Notes: generated from the sequence alone by a model not told the origin. Counted from the first letter of the stretch, positions 45,183 to 54,168 are shown. The stretch: 64,000 nt of DNA from Arthrobacter sp. 131MFCol6.1 (GCF_000374925.1 NZ_KB895541.1:1180122-1244121); one strand, 5' to 3'. Numbers and translations are program-made.

Positions 45183-46208
45183 TCAGGCGGCGCCGTCAGC
45201 CGGGCCGGACGAGGCCCCTGACCGGTACGCGGATACGATCCGGCGCTCCGCCTCCGGGCTCATCCCGGCCTTGCGTTCACGGCCAAGTCCGCGGCGGCGT
45301 TCATCCGCCAGGGTGTCTCGCAGCGTGTCCATCCAGGGCCGCAGCCGCAGCCCGGCGGTACGGGCGGCGTCATTGCTGCGGGTCGCGAAGCCCTCGTGGC
45401 CGGGCGGCAGCCACAGCGGCAGCGAGTCCGGGCCGGCCCAGTAGTTCGCGCCGTGCGACGCCAGCCAGTCCTCGGGGGCGACAACAACCTCGGAGTCGGC
45501 GTCGGCGAGCTGGCGGGCTTCCCCCAGGTAGGCGGCAAACGGCACCGGCTCACCGACGGCGTTCAGCGCCCCGGTGGTGCCGTTTTCAGCGGCGGTGAGG
45601 ATCCAGGCTGCGAGGTCGCGGACATCGATGACCTGGGTGGCGTCGGCGGGGATGTCCGGGACAAGGACGGGATCATCGTCGCGGGCAAAACGGGCCGGCC
45701 AGTACCCGTAGCGGTCGGAGCCGTCCCCGGGTCCGCCGATCAGGCCGGCGCGGCAGAGGTGCGCCGTGTCCCCTGCCAATTCCCGGGTCAGGTGTTCGAT
45801 CGCGGACTTGGCTTCGCCGTAGTTTTCCATGGTCAGCTCCGTGCCCGGAGCCAGCGCCGGGAGCACCTGGGCGTCCTCGGCCTCGCCGGCCACGGAATGG
45901 TCCGCGTAGACCGAACAGCTGGAGATGAAGGTCCAATGCCGGGCCGAGCCGGCCAGCGCCTCGAGGGCCTCCCGTGCCTGGTCAGGGTCCCGCGAGACGT
46001 CGACGACGGCGTCCCACCGGCCGCCGTCGGCGGCTGCCTCGTAGGCGGCCTTCCCCTGCGAGCGGTCAGCGCGCAGCCAGGTGGCGCCGTCGGGCGGTGC
46101 GGACGCGGTGCCGCGGGCCAGGCAGGTGACGTCGTGGCCGGCGGCCAGGGCCTGCCGGGCTATTTCTGCTGACAGGAAGACCGTCCCGCCGAGGACCAGG
46201 ATGCGCAT
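45183..46208 (-). CDS. NAD-dependent epimerase/dehydratase-like reductase
   Basis: The 341-residue protein has a Rossmann fold with the nucleotide loop MRILVLGGTVFLSAEIARQ, a variant of GGxxFxG, and a strand leading to WTFISSCSVYADHS. The usual active-site YxxxK is reduced to MENYGEAKSAIEHL, where Tyr and Lys are still correctly spaced. The substrate is unknown; it resembles the CSP41-type or reductase subgroup. Confidence 0.88.
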   Translation of the reverse strand: MRILVLGGTVFLSAEIARQALAAGHDVTCLARGTASAPPDGATWLRADRSQGKAAYEAAADGGRWDAVVDVSRDPDQAREALEALAGSARHWTFISSCSVYADHSVAGEAEDAQVLPALAPGTELTMENYGEAKSAIEHLTRELAGDTAHLCRAGLIGGPGDGSDRYGYWPARFARDDDPVLVPDIPADATQVIDVRDLAAWILTAAENGTTGALNAVGEPVPFAAYLGEARQLADADSEVVVAPEDWLASHGANYWAGPDSLPLWLPPGHEGFATRSNDAARTAGLRLRPWMDTLRDTLADERRRGLGRERKAGMSPEAERRIVSAYRSGASSGPADGAA

Positions 46209-46344
46209 GGGGCCACGCTACGGCGCTAATGTTGAAGTAGACCAGAGTGTTATGCGCCCGGCGAACGCCGGGCGCCTGTCCGGACGACCAGCCCTGCTGC
46301 CGCCCGGCAACAGGGACGCCGTAAACAAGGAGTTTCCCCCGCCG

Positions 46345-47004
46345 ATGATCAGCCTGACCACCATCGAACCCATCACCGCGCCGGATATCTCGGCCGTCAA
46401 CCTGCCAGGTGGCCTCATCAGCCTGGGCATCGGCGTCGCCGTGTGGCTGGTGGCATCCTTCGTGATCACCGGAATCACCAAACGGGTTGCGGCGGGCAGC
46501 ACACTTTTCAAGAAGTCACACTTCCGCTGGGTGGCTCCGGCGTTCCGCGCACTGGACCACGAACGCCGCGTCCAGCGGGCAGAGACAATCGGTGCACTGC
46601 TCCGCAGCGTGGTCGGCGTCCTGATCGCCGTCCTCACCATCGTGTACGTGCTCAAGTACCTGAACGTGGACGTGGCACCCATCCTGACGAGCGTCGGGAT
46701 CCTCGGTGTGGCCATCGGCTTTGGCGCCCAGCAGTTGATCCGCGACTTCCTCGCCGGCATCTTCATTACCTTCGAGGACCAGTACGGCATTGGCGACATC
46801 ATCGAGACTTCCGAGGTGGTGGGCACGGTCGAGGCCATGAACCTGCGGATCACCCGGGTCCGGGCCGACGACGGCACCATCTGGTACCTGCGCAACGGCG
46901 AAATCCTGCGCGTGGGCAACCGTTCCCAGGGCACGTACATTCCACCCGAGGCGTCCCCGGCGGACGAGGCCGACAGCGCACCTCAGCAGAAGGCCGGAGA
47001 ATAG
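46345..47004 (+). CDS. Small-conductance mechanosensitive channel family protein (MscS)
   Basis: The 219-residue membrane protein has an N-terminal helix (LISLGIGVAVWLVASFVITG), a second near residue 95 (VVGVLIAVLTIVYVLKYL), and the MscS pore helix and beta domain: VGILGVAIGFGAQQLIRDFL, then FEDQYGIGDIIETSEVVGTV. It lacks the large C-terminal cage of E. coli MscS, so it is a short form. An AAGGAG lies twelve bases before the ATG, a rather long spacing. The truncated-haemoglobin gene starts 5 bp after its stop. Confidence 0.92.
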   Translation: MISLTTIEPITAPDISAVNLPGGLISLGIGVAVWLVASFVITGITKRVAAGSTLFKKSHFRWVAPAFRALDHERRVQRAETIGALLRSVVGVLIAVLTIVYVLKYLNVDVAPILTSVGILGVAIGFGAQQLIRDFLAGIFITFEDQYGIGDIIETSEVVGTVEAMNLRITRVRADDGTIWYLRNGEILRVGNRSQGTYIPPEASPADEADSAPQQKAGE

Positions 47005-47008
47005 TGAA

Positions 47009-47467
47009 ATGACGATTCCCAGCGCCAGCGAACCCGGCCAGCCCAGGCAGCTGCTGCAGAACGATCCGTTCAGCCAGCCCGGCTACACGGACAACTTCTA
47101 TGACGCCGTGGGCGGCCACGAGACTTTTGTGAAGCTCATCGATGTCTTCTACGACGGCGTCGCAACAGATCCGCTGTTGCGCGCCATGTACCCGGAAGAG
47201 GACCTTGGCCCGGCCAAGCGCCGCTTCCTGATGTTCCTGGAACAGTACTGGGGCGGGCCGACGACGTACGGCGAGGAGCGCGGGCATCCGCGGCTGCGGA
47301 TGCGCCACATGCCGTTCCGGGTGACGCCGGAGGCCAAGGAACGCTGGCTGTTCCACATGCGCGCCGCGGTGGATGCCCTGGAGCTGCCGCCGTTGTACGA
47401 GGGGACACTCTGGGACTACATGGAGCGGGCCGCCCTGTCCATGGTGAACAGCCCGTCGGAGGCCTAA
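47009..47467 (+). CDS. glbO: Group II truncated haemoglobin
   Basis: The 152-residue globin has the short fold with FYDAVGGHETFVKLIDVFYD, EQYWGGPTTYGEERGHPRLR and the proximal histidine in RMRHMPFRVTPEAKERW. The Trp there is the conserved G8 residue of group II. Such proteins bind oxygen and help against oxidative or nitrosative stress. It is coupled to the MscS gene, 4 bp upstream. Confidence 0.95.
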   Translation: MTIPSASEPGQPRQLLQNDPFSQPGYTDNFYDAVGGHETFVKLIDVFYDGVATDPLLRAMYPEEDLGPAKRRFLMFLEQYWGGPTTYGEERGHPRLRMRHMPFRVTPEAKERWLFHMRAAVDALELPPLYEGTLWDYMERAALSMVNSPSEA

Positions 47468-47518
47468 GCGCGGAGGAGTGGGCGCGGAGGACTGGGCGCG
47501 GAGGACTGGGCGCGGAGG
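47467..47518. repeat. 14-bp tandem repeat after the globin gene
   Basis: GCGCGGAGGAGTGG, then two copies of GCGCGGAGGACTGG and a partial GCGCGGAGG follow directly after the globin stop, in the gap before the convergent hypothetical gene. The period is 14 bp, with one substitution. Confidence 0.85.
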
Positions 47519-47532
47519 GTGCCGGAAGCGTC

Positions 47533-48192
47533 CTAGAGACCGGTACCGGTCCGGACCAGCACGTGGCCGCGGGTGCCGCTGAGCCGGTACCAGCGCCCGG
47601 CCCGGTAGAGCCGTTGTTCGCCCTCTGCCAGGAAGCCCAAGGTGAGCGCGGCGAACGCGGCTCCGCCCGGCAGGCCGCCGGCGTCGGGCAGTTCCCGGCC
47701 CCAGACCGTTGCCCTGGCGTTGTTGACGATTAACGCGCCGGGCTTGTCCGGGATGATCGCGGCGATCTCCCTGATGCCGGCCTCGGCTGCGGTCCGCAGG
47801 GCGGCGTCCTCGACGGTGCCGAGCAGTTCCCAGCCGGCCCGCGGCGCGCCAATCCCGGCCCACGACTCGCTGACGGTCACCGGCGGGACGGGAAGTTCGA
47901 CGTCGTGCTCCCCCGCCCGCGCCAAACGGTCCAGGACCGCGGACAGCGGCACCGTCACGTCAGTGTCCGCCGGCTGTGCCAGCGCCATGGTCCGCAGGCC
48001 CAGGATGGTGGGGGTGGATTCGCCCAGGAGCCGGGGCCGCAGCACGCAGACGTAGGCGGCCAGGACCGGTCCCGTGGCCTGAAGCCGGATGGCGCCGTCG
48101 TCAATGGACTTGGCGCGGGTGGCGAAGGTGCGCAGGTCGTCGAGGTCGCGGGGATCGGTGAACTGCAGGGGCTGGGTTAGGACATCAGACAC
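47533..48192 (-). CDS. Conserved hypothetical actinobacterial protein
   Basis: The 219-residue soluble protein has no recognised catalytic motif. Segments such as GPVLAAYVCVLRPRLLGEST, TILGLRTMALAQP and IVNNARATVWGRELP look conserved-type, with mixed alpha/beta pattern and no signal peptide or membrane helix. It is divergent from tesB (62 bp between starts) and convergent with glbO. No function is proposed. Confidence 0.8.
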   Translation of the reverse strand: MSDVLTQPLQFTDPRDLDDLRTFATRAKSIDDGAIRLQATGPVLAAYVCVLRPRLLGESTPTILGLRTMALAQPADTDVTVPLSAVLDRLARAGEHDVELPVPPVTVSESWAGIGAPRAGWELLGTVEDAALRTAAEAGIREIAAIIPDKPGALIVNNARATVWGRELPDAGGLPGGAAFAALTLGFLAEGEQRLYRAGRWYRLSGTRGHVLVRTGTGL

Positions 48193-48254
48193 ACTACTGA
48201 CTCTACCGGCTGCGCTTCTTTGGAGCGGCGCCGGGCGCCGTCTAGAGTCAAACC

Positions 48255-49232
48255 ATGACTGAAGCCGAAGCCGGACTGTTGGGGCTCCCGACCCAGGACC
48301 CCACCTCCTCGCTCATCCAACTCCTCAACCTCGGCGAGCTCGAGGGCGCCCGGACGGACGAGGACATCTTCATGGGTCCCTCCCAGCAGCAGCCCCAGCA
48401 GCGCGTCTTTGGCGGCCAGGTGCTGGCGCAGTCCCTGATAGCAGGCAGCCGCACCGTCGATCCGGACCGCAGCGTGCACTCCATGCACGGTTACTTCCTC
48501 CGGCCAGGAGACGCCAACAAGCCGATCACCTTCGGCGTGCAGCGCCTGCGCGACGGCCGGTCCTTCTCGGCCCGCCGGGTCCACGCCTATCAGGAGGGCA
48601 TGCCCATCCTGTCGATGATCGCGTCCTTCCAGGCTGAGGACGAAGGGATCGAGCACCAGTCCGAGATGCCCGCCGGGATCCCGGACCCCGAATCGCTGCC
48701 CAGCACCGCCGACCTGCTGGGCAAGTTCGACCACCCCGTGGCCCGGCACTGGGCCTACGAGCGGCCGTTCGACATCCGCCACGTCGATCCGGCGCTGTAT
48801 GTCTCGGCCAACGGACCCCGGGAAGCCCGGAACGCCGTGTGGATGAAGACTTTCGGTCCGATGCCCGACGACGCCGGCCTGCACCGGGCCGCGCTGGCCT
48901 ACGCGAGCGACTACACCCTGCTCGAATCCATTCTCCGCAAGCACGGGATGAGCTGGATTACGCCGGGGATGTCCGTGGCGAGCCTGGACCACGCCATGTG
49001 GTGGCACCGGCCGGTCAGGGTCGACGAATGGCTCCTGTACGTCCAGGAATCGCCCAGCGCGCAGGGCGCACGGGGCCTGGCGACGGGCCGGATCTTCAGC
49101 CGGGACGGCCGGCACGTGGCGACGGTGGCCCAGGAAGGCATGATCCGCGTCCCGAACGACTTCGCGGACACCGGCCTCAAGAACACCGGCTTCAAGAACA
49201 CGCAGAAGGGCGGCGTGCAGGCCGCCGTCTAA
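48255..49232 (+). CDS. tesB: Acyl-CoA thioesterase II
   Basis: TesB hydrolyses acyl-CoAs to free fatty acids. The 325-residue protein is a double hot-dog: RVFGGQVLAQSLIAGSRTV with HSMHGYFLRPGD in the first half, and ASLDHAMWWHRPVRVDEWLL with QGARGLATGRIFSRDG in the second, carrying the catalytic Asp and Gln. The last residues contain a short repeat (GLKNTGFKNTQKGG). A bidirectional terminator follows before ettA. Confidence 0.96.
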   Translation: MTEAEAGLLGLPTQDPTSSLIQLLNLGELEGARTDEDIFMGPSQQQPQQRVFGGQVLAQSLIAGSRTVDPDRSVHSMHGYFLRPGDANKPITFGVQRLRDGRSFSARRVHAYQEGMPILSMIASFQAEDEGIEHQSEMPAGIPDPESLPSTADLLGKFDHPVARHWAYERPFDIRHVDPALYVSANGPREARNAVWMKTFGPMPDDAGLHRAALAYASDYTLLESILRKHGMSWITPGMSVASLDHAMWWHRPVRVDEWLLYVQESPSAQGARGLATGRIFSRDGRHVATVAQEGMIRVPNDFADTGLKNTGFKNTQKGGVQAAV

Positions 49233-49335
49233 TCGGCGGCGGTGCAGCACGAGCTCCGCGAGGCTTAGGGCTGCTGGCATTCCCATTCCGGCGGGTGGCA
49301 TATAGCGCCCGCCGCCCACATCGTCCCCGGCACAC

Positions 49336-49384
49336 AAAAAAAGCCGGCTCCCCTTGAACTGGTTCAGGGGGAGCCGGCCTTTTT
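49336..49384. terminator. Bidirectional terminator between tesB and ettA
   Basis: GCCGGCTCCCC and GGGGAGCCGGC pair around TTGAACTGGTTCAG, flanked by a run of A on the left and CTTTTT on the right. It can stop both converging genes. Confidence 0.92.
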
Positions 49385-49408
49385 CGTGGCGCTGTAAGCC
49401 TTGCGGGC

Positions 49409-51091
49409 TTAGTCGCGGGTGAGGCGGCGGTGGGTTACCCGGTGCGGCTTGGCCGCGTCCGGGCCCAGGCGCTCCACCTTGTTCTCCTCGTAGGACTCGA
49501 AGTTGCCCTCGAACCAGTACCACTTGGAGGGGTTCTCCTCGTCGCCTTCGTAGGCGAGGATGTGGGTGGCCACCCGGTCCAGGAACCAGCGGTCGTGCGA
49601 GACGACGACGGCGCAGCCCGGGAATTCGAGCAGGGCGTTTTCGAGGCTGCTGAGGGTTTCGACGTCGAGGTCGTTAGTCGGTTCGTCGAGGAGCAGCAGG
49701 TTGCCACCCTGTTTGAGGGTCAGTGCAAGGTTGAGGCGGTTGCGCTCACCGCCGGAGAGCACCCCGGCCTTCTTCTGCTGGTCCGGGCCCTTGAAGCCGA
49801 AGGCGGCCACGTAGGCGCGGGACGGCATTTCGACGTGGCCGACCTGGATGTAGTCGAGGCCGTCGGACACGACTTCCCACAGGGTCTTGTTCGGGTCGAT
49901 GCCGCCACGGCTCTGGTCGGCGTAGGAGATCTTGACGGAATCGCCGATCTTCAGTTCGCCGCCGTCGAGCGGTTCCAGGCCCACGATGGTCTTGAAGAGC
50001 GTGGACTTGCCGACGCCGTTGGGGCCGATGACGCCGACGATGCCGTTGCGGGGCAGGCTGAAGGACAGTCCGTCGATCAGAGTGCGGTCATCGAAGCCCT
50101 TCTGGAGACCCTTGGCCTCCAGCACGAGCCCGCCCAGGCGCGGTCCCGGCGGGATCTGGATCTCTTCAAAGTCGAGCTTGCGGGTGCGGTCCGCCTCGGC
50201 AGCCATTTCCTCGTAGCGGGCCAGGCGGGCCTTCGACTTGGTCTGGCGCCCCTTGGCGTTGGACCGGACCCATTCGAGTTCCTCGGTCAGGCGCTTGGCC
50301 TGCTTGGCGTCCTTCTTGCCCTGGACTTCCAGGCGGGCGCGCTTCTTTTCCAAGTACGTCGAGTAGTTGCCCTCGTACGGGTACAGGTGGCCGCGGTCCA
50401 CTTCGGCGATCCACTCGGCCACGTGGTCGAGGAAGTACCGGTCGTGGGTGACGGCAAGGACGGCACCGGAGTAGCTGGAGAGGTGCTGTTCCAGCCACAG
50501 CACGCTCTCGGCGTCAAGGTGGTTGGTGGGCTCGTCGAGCAGGAGCAGGTCCGGCTTCTGCAGCAGGAGCTTGCACAGCGCGACGCGGCGGCGCTCACCA
50601 CCGGAAAGCAGGGTGACATCGGCGTCGGCGGGCGGGCAGCGCAGTGCGTCCATGGCCTGTTCCAGCTGGGAGTCGATGTCCCAGGCGTCGGCCGCGTCGA
50701 TCGCTTCCTGCAGCTGTCCCATTTCCTCGAGGAGGGCATCGTAGTCAGCGTCGGGGCTGGCCATTTCCTCGGAGATCGCGTTGAAGCGCTGGATCTTGCC
50801 GTAGATTTCGCCAACGCCTTCCTGGACGTTGCCCAGGACGGTCTTGTCCTCGTTCAGCGGCGGCTCCTGCAACAGGATGCCTACCGTGTAGCCGGGGCTG
50901 AGCCGGGCCTCACCGTTGGAGGGAGTGTCCAGGCCAGCCATGATCTTGAGAATGGTGGACTTACCGGCACCATTCGGGCCGACAACGCCAATCTTGGCCC
51001 CCGGGAAGAAGGACATGCTCACGTCATCGAGGATGAGTTTTTCGCCAACAGCCTTACGGGCCTTGGTCATTGTGTAGATAAATTCCGCCAT
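49409..51091 (-). CDS. ettA: Energy-dependent translational throttle protein EttA (ABC-F)
   Basis: EttA is a cytoplasmic ABC-F ATPase that binds the ribosomal E site and gates the first peptide bond according to the ATP level. The 560-residue protein has two ABC domains: Walker A GPNGAGKST and GPNGVGKST, signatures LSGGERRRVALCKLLLQ and LSGGERNRLNLALTLK, and Walker B LLLLDEPTNHLDAE and LLLLDEPTNDLD. An arm and linker lie between (EKKRARLEVQGKKDAKQ). The ATG at 51091 starts MAEFIYTMTKARKAVG, the family N-terminus; a longer frame is rejected. Confidence 0.97.
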   Translation of the reverse strand: MAEFIYTMTKARKAVGEKLILDDVSMSFFPGAKIGVVGPNGAGKSTILKIMAGLDTPSNGEARLSPGYTVGILLQEPPLNEDKTVLGNVQEGVGEIYGKIQRFNAISEEMASPDADYDALLEEMGQLQEAIDAADAWDIDSQLEQAMDALRCPPADADVTLLSGGERRRVALCKLLLQKPDLLLLDEPTNHLDAESVLWLEQHLSSYSGAVLAVTHDRYFLDHVAEWIAEVDRGHLYPYEGNYSTYLEKKRARLEVQGKKDAKQAKRLTEELEWVRSNAKGRQTKSKARLARYEEMAAEADRTRKLDFEEIQIPPGPRLGGLVLEAKGLQKGFDDRTLIDGLSFSLPRNGIVGVIGPNGVGKSTLFKTIVGLEPLDGGELKIGDSVKISYADQSRGGIDPNKTLWEVVSDGLDYIQVGHVEMPSRAYVAAFGFKGPDQQKKAGVLSGGERNRLNLALTLKQGGNLLLLDEPTNDLDVETLSSLENALLEFPGCAVVVSHDRWFLDRVATHILAYEGDEENPSKWYWFEGNFESYEENKVERLGPDAAKPHRVTHRRLTRD

Positions 51092-51186
51092 GCCTACAAA
51101 TCTAGTGGTTCGGCCGGGATAACTCACATTCCGTGAGCCCGGATCGGCCACTTGACGGCCGCCCTGTCGGCCGCCGATGGTTCTGC

Positions 51187-51789
51187 TCAGTCCCGGACGC
51201 CCACGAGGCAGCCGCCGGAGTCCAGACCCGGCAGCACAGTGACGGCAACGGTGCCGGTGCGGATCTGGGCCACAATGCAGTTGCTGCCGTCGCGCACGGC
51301 GGCCTCGACGGCGTCGGCAGCCAGACCGGTGGGCGTCCGCCCGGCGGTGACTTCCACAGCGTCGGCCGGAATCCCTGCGTTAACCAACGATGCGCGGATG
51401 TCCGCCGTTTCGGGCCGGCCCCCGCCGCGGACCACGGCGTTCAGGGCCGTCTCGACCGTGGATTTCGTGGCGGATTCCCTGTCGGGTTTCATGCCGGGTT
51501 TCATGCCTGGTTTCATATCGGGGCTGGCTGTCCCGGCCCCGCCGGCGGGCGGCCCAACCAGGTCCGGGGACACTGCGGGTGCCCGGGACGCTGCGGAAGG
51601 TGTGCCTTCAGAATCCGGGGCTCCAGCGGCCCGGGCCCCGCTACTACCGGCCGCCGTCGCACAGGCGGAGGCCGACAGCAGGAGGACCAAGGTTGCGGCG
51701 ACCGGAACGGCCCAGCCGCCGCGACGTGCTGCCCCTCCCCCGGCGGGGGTGGGCGCCGCCCGTCCTGCAGTGATCTTGGCGTGTTGCAT
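51187..51789 (-). CDS. DUF6993-type exported lipoprotein
   Basis: The 200-residue protein has a hydrophobic signal (WAVPVAATLVLLLSASAC) ending in a lipobox, a low-complexity Ala/Ser/Gly/Pro stretch with MKPGMKPGMKPD repeats, and a C-terminal domain (about 105-200). The domain has VNAGIPADAVEVTAGRTPTG, GSNCIVAQIRTGTVAV and GGCLVGVRD, as in DUF6993. Two cysteines in that domain may form a disulfide. The function is unknown. Confidence 0.8.
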   Translation of the reverse strand: MQHAKITAGRAAPTPAGGGAARRGGWAVPVAATLVLLLSASACATAAGSSGARAAGAPDSEGTPSAASRAPAVSPDLVGPPAGGAGTASPDMKPGMKPGMKPDRESATKSTVETALNAVVRGGGRPETADIRASLVNAGIPADAVEVTAGRTPTGLAADAVEAAVRDGSNCIVAQIRTGTVAVTVLPGLDSGGCLVGVRD

Positions 51790-51859
51790 CGGGCAATTCT
51801 GCCACGCGGTGGCGTCCCGTTCCGGTGACCCCCGGCGCTGCCCGCCGGTCCTGCGGCAT

Positions 51860-52426
51860 TCAGGCAGCGGCGCCTTTCAGTTCTCCGGTTTCCTGGTCCA
51901 CCTCCTCTTCCTCACCGCTCTCGTCATCGATGAAGGTCCCGTGGTGGTCGGTGCCGCCGTCGCCGTCCGCGCCGGCATCCTCTGGCTGGCTCTGCGGTCC
52001 GCCGCCGTCCCGGTCCCCAATGCCGGGCGCACCTGGGGAACCGGGTCCGGCAGTCGTCTGGCTGCCGGCCCCGGCTGAACGGGTGAAGTTGGCAGAGCCC
52101 CACATGAGGTCGTGGCCGACTGACTCCGCATTAATTTCGGCGTCGTGGTAGACCCTGCCGTCCTTCTCCCAGCTCCGCATCTTCAGCCTGCCAACCACGA
52201 TGACCCGCTGGCCCTTCTTGATGCTGCAGCCGATGTTGCCGGCCAGTTGCCGGTATCCCTGAACGGTGAACCAGTTGGTGTTGCCATCCACCCAGGTGCT
52301 GGAGCCGCGGTCGTAGCGGCGCTCGGTGGCGCCGAGCCGGAAGGACGCCGTGGCCACGCCACCGGGTGTGGTCGCGCTTCTGATCTCCGAGGCGACGAAG
52401 CCACGGACCGTAATGTTGTCGCTCAT
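51860..52426 (-). CDS. ssb: Single-stranded DNA-binding protein (second type)
   Basis: The OB fold is clear in the first 110 residues: ITVRGFVASEIRSATTPGG, TNWFTVQGYRQLAGNIG and KKGQRVIVVGRLKMRSWEKD. The 188-residue protein has a low-complexity linker, then an acidic stretch (DDESGEEEEVDQETGELKG) and ends in AAA, so the usual C-terminal DDDIPF-like tip is missing. It is thus probably a paralogue of the replicative SSB with altered partner binding. The ATG at 52426 has GAGG eight bases upstream. Confidence 0.9.
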   Translation of the reverse strand: MSDNITVRGFVASEIRSATTPGGVATASFRLGATERRYDRGSSTWVDGNTNWFTVQGYRQLAGNIGCSIKKGQRVIVVGRLKMRSWEKDGRVYHDAEINAESVGHDLMWGSANFTRSAGAGSQTTAGPGSPGAPGIGDRDGGGPQSQPEDAGADGDGGTDHHGTFIDDESGEEEEVDQETGELKGAAA

Positions 52427-52672
52427 TCTCATGTCCTCTGTCTCGAATTGTCGTGCCCTGCCGGGCAGTTCCAGCATCCCGCCGCCGGCCACGGCCGGGG
52501 AGTGCCCGGCTGTGCCATGTGGAAAACCGGCGGCCGGCAACGGCGTGGGGGCCGTGTTGGGGACTAGTCCGGTCCGGCGGGAGCGGCCACCGGCCGCCGT
52601 TGACCCGCACCGGCCGTCCGGCACTGTAAACTTTTTGAGGCGTCACCGGCAGCAGCCGGTGGGCACCAGCGC

Positions 52673-52745
52673 GCCCCAGTAGCTCAGGGGATAGAGCAGC
52701 GGCCTTCTAATCCGCCGGTCGGGGGTTCGATTCCCTCCTGGGGCA
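52673..52745 (+). tRNA. tRNA-Arg (anticodon TCT)
   Basis: Acceptor GCCCCAG/CTGGGGC with discriminator A, D arm AGCTCAGGGGATAGAGC, anticodon loop CTTCTAA (anticodon TCT) and T arm GGGGGTTCGATTCCCTC fold properly. One anticodon-stem pair (C31-T39) is mismatched. CCA is not encoded. Confidence 0.96.
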
Positions 52746-52751
52746 CAAGAG

Positions 52752-52790
52752 AGCGGCTCTGACCTGCGACAACGCACGGTCAGGGCCGCT
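52752..52790 (+). terminator. Terminator after tRNA-Arg
   Basis: AGCGGC-TCTGACC pairs with GGTCAGG-GCCGCT around a 13-nt loop, followed by TCTTG. It lies 6 bp after the tRNA and may also help stop the convergent corA transcript. Confidence 0.8.
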
Positions 52791-52821
52791 TCTTGATTCA
52801 ACTCATATTTCAAACAGAGCA

Positions 52822-53838
52822 TCAGATCCACTTGTTGTGCTTGAACGTCAGGAACAGGATCCCGCCCATGCCGATCATGAGCCCGAGTGCCATCGGGTAG
52901 CCGAAGATCCAGTCGAGTTCGGGCATGTCGCGGAAGTTCATGCCGTAAATCGACGCGATCAACGTCGGCGCGAACAGGATGGCAGCCCACGACGAGATCC
53001 GCTTGACCTGCTCGTTTTGGGCGAAGCTCGACTCCGTCAGGAGCCGCATTTCGTCGTTCTGCCGCTGGGCTACCAGGGCTGCGTTGACGGCCAGCGCATT
53101 CTGCAACAGCGCCCGGAAGGCAGATACCCGCTCCCCCAGCCGGATGGCGTGGTCCAGGACGTCGCGGAAATGGTCCTGCAGTTCGGGGTCCGGCACCCCG
53201 TCCGGTCCGCTGCCCATAAGGCTCTGCAGGATTCCGGCCAGCGGGGCCGTCGCACGCTGGAACGTGATGACCTGGCGGGAGAGTTCATAGATCCTGCGCG
53301 ATACGCCGGGATCGGCAGCGAACAGGTCGTCTTCGATTTCATCGATGTCGTTTTCCAGGCCCGCGGCCACCGGCTCGTACTCATCCACCACCTGGTCCAG
53401 AATCGCGTACAACACCGCATCCGGTCCGAGCGCCAGGAACTCCGGCTCGGACTCCATCCGCCGGCGCACCCGGGCCAGGTCGGGAGACTCCGCCCGGCGG
53501 ACAGTCACCACAAAGTCCGGGCCGGAGAACACATGGATCTCGCCGAACTCGACCTTCTCCACATCGTCCAGGTACCGCGCGGGCCGCAGCACCAGGAACA
53601 ACGTCTCGCCATAGTGCTCAAGCTTGGCCCGCTGGTGGCCGGCGAGCGCGTCCTCCACGGCCAGGTGGCTCAGGTCAAATTCCTCGGCCACTGAGCGCAG
53701 CTCCTCGGCTTCGGGCCGGTAGAGCCCAATCCAGGCCATGCCCTGGCGCTGCCGCAGCAGAAAGTACGTCTCCTCGAGCCCTTCCGGGTCGGCGGTCCGG
53801 TGGCCGTCCACATAGACGGCGTTGTCAATGATCGTCAC
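52822..53838 (-). CDS. corA: CorA family magnesium/cobalt transporter
   Basis: This is a 338-residue inner-membrane channel for divalent cations. The large N-terminal cytoplasmic domain (about 1-275) ends in the long stalk helix. Two membrane helices lie at the C-terminus: SSWAAILFAPTLIASIYGMNF with the ion-selective GMN motif, and MALGLMIGMGGILFLTF. The end KHNKWI is the usual basic tail. The GTG at 53838 has GAGGAGG seven bases upstream. Confidence 0.95.
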   Translation of the reverse strand: MTIIDNAVYVDGHRTADPEGLEETYFLLRQRQGMAWIGLYRPEAEELRSVAEEFDLSHLAVEDALAGHQRAKLEHYGETLFLVLRPARYLDDVEKVEFGEIHVFSGPDFVVTVRRAESPDLARVRRRMESEPEFLALGPDAVLYAILDQVVDEYEPVAAGLENDIDEIEDDLFAADPGVSRRIYELSRQVITFQRATAPLAGILQSLMGSGPDGVPDPELQDHFRDVLDHAIRLGERVSAFRALLQNALAVNAALVAQRQNDEMRLLTESSFAQNEQVKRISSWAAILFAPTLIASIYGMNFRDMPELDWIFGYPMALGLMIGMGGILFLTFKHNKWI

Positions 53839-53938
53839 GGCCGCGCCTCCTCTTCAAGGCATTCGCTTTGCTGTGACGTTATACCGTCCCCCGGCCGGTG
53901 CCAACAGCCTGCACTGCCCCGCGACCGCCGCTGCTTCT

Positions 53939-53989
53939 CCGGAAAGGTTGCCGGAGAGATTGCCGGAAAGATTGCCGGAAAGATTGCCG
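53939..53989. repeat. 12-bp tandem repeat in the corA-lapA gap
   Basis: Four consecutive copies of CCGGAAAGATTG, with single changes in the first two, lie about 100 bp upstream of corA. The gap 53839-54168 between the divergent genes otherwise carries both promoters and nothing recognised. Long frames crossing the array on both strands are low-complexity artefacts. Confidence 0.85.
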
Positions 53990-54168
53990 CCCACCGGCGG
54001 CCGCCAAAGACCACGAAAGCAAAGAAGTTGGTGTGCGGGGGATCGACCGGACCGTGCCGCCCACTGCCCGGAGCCCCGCCAGCCCTCAGCACGCTTAGTA
54101 TTGAGTTGACGGGCAGGCCGGCAGCGAAAGCCTGTGCACCCTGCCCGCAATCGAAAGGTACGGCCGCC

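Noticed and set aside
53939..53989. Short regular repeats as a possible CRISPR array
   Set aside because: The 12-bp units are contiguous with no spacers and there are no cas genes in the window; the same applies to the 39-bp and 14-bp arrays.
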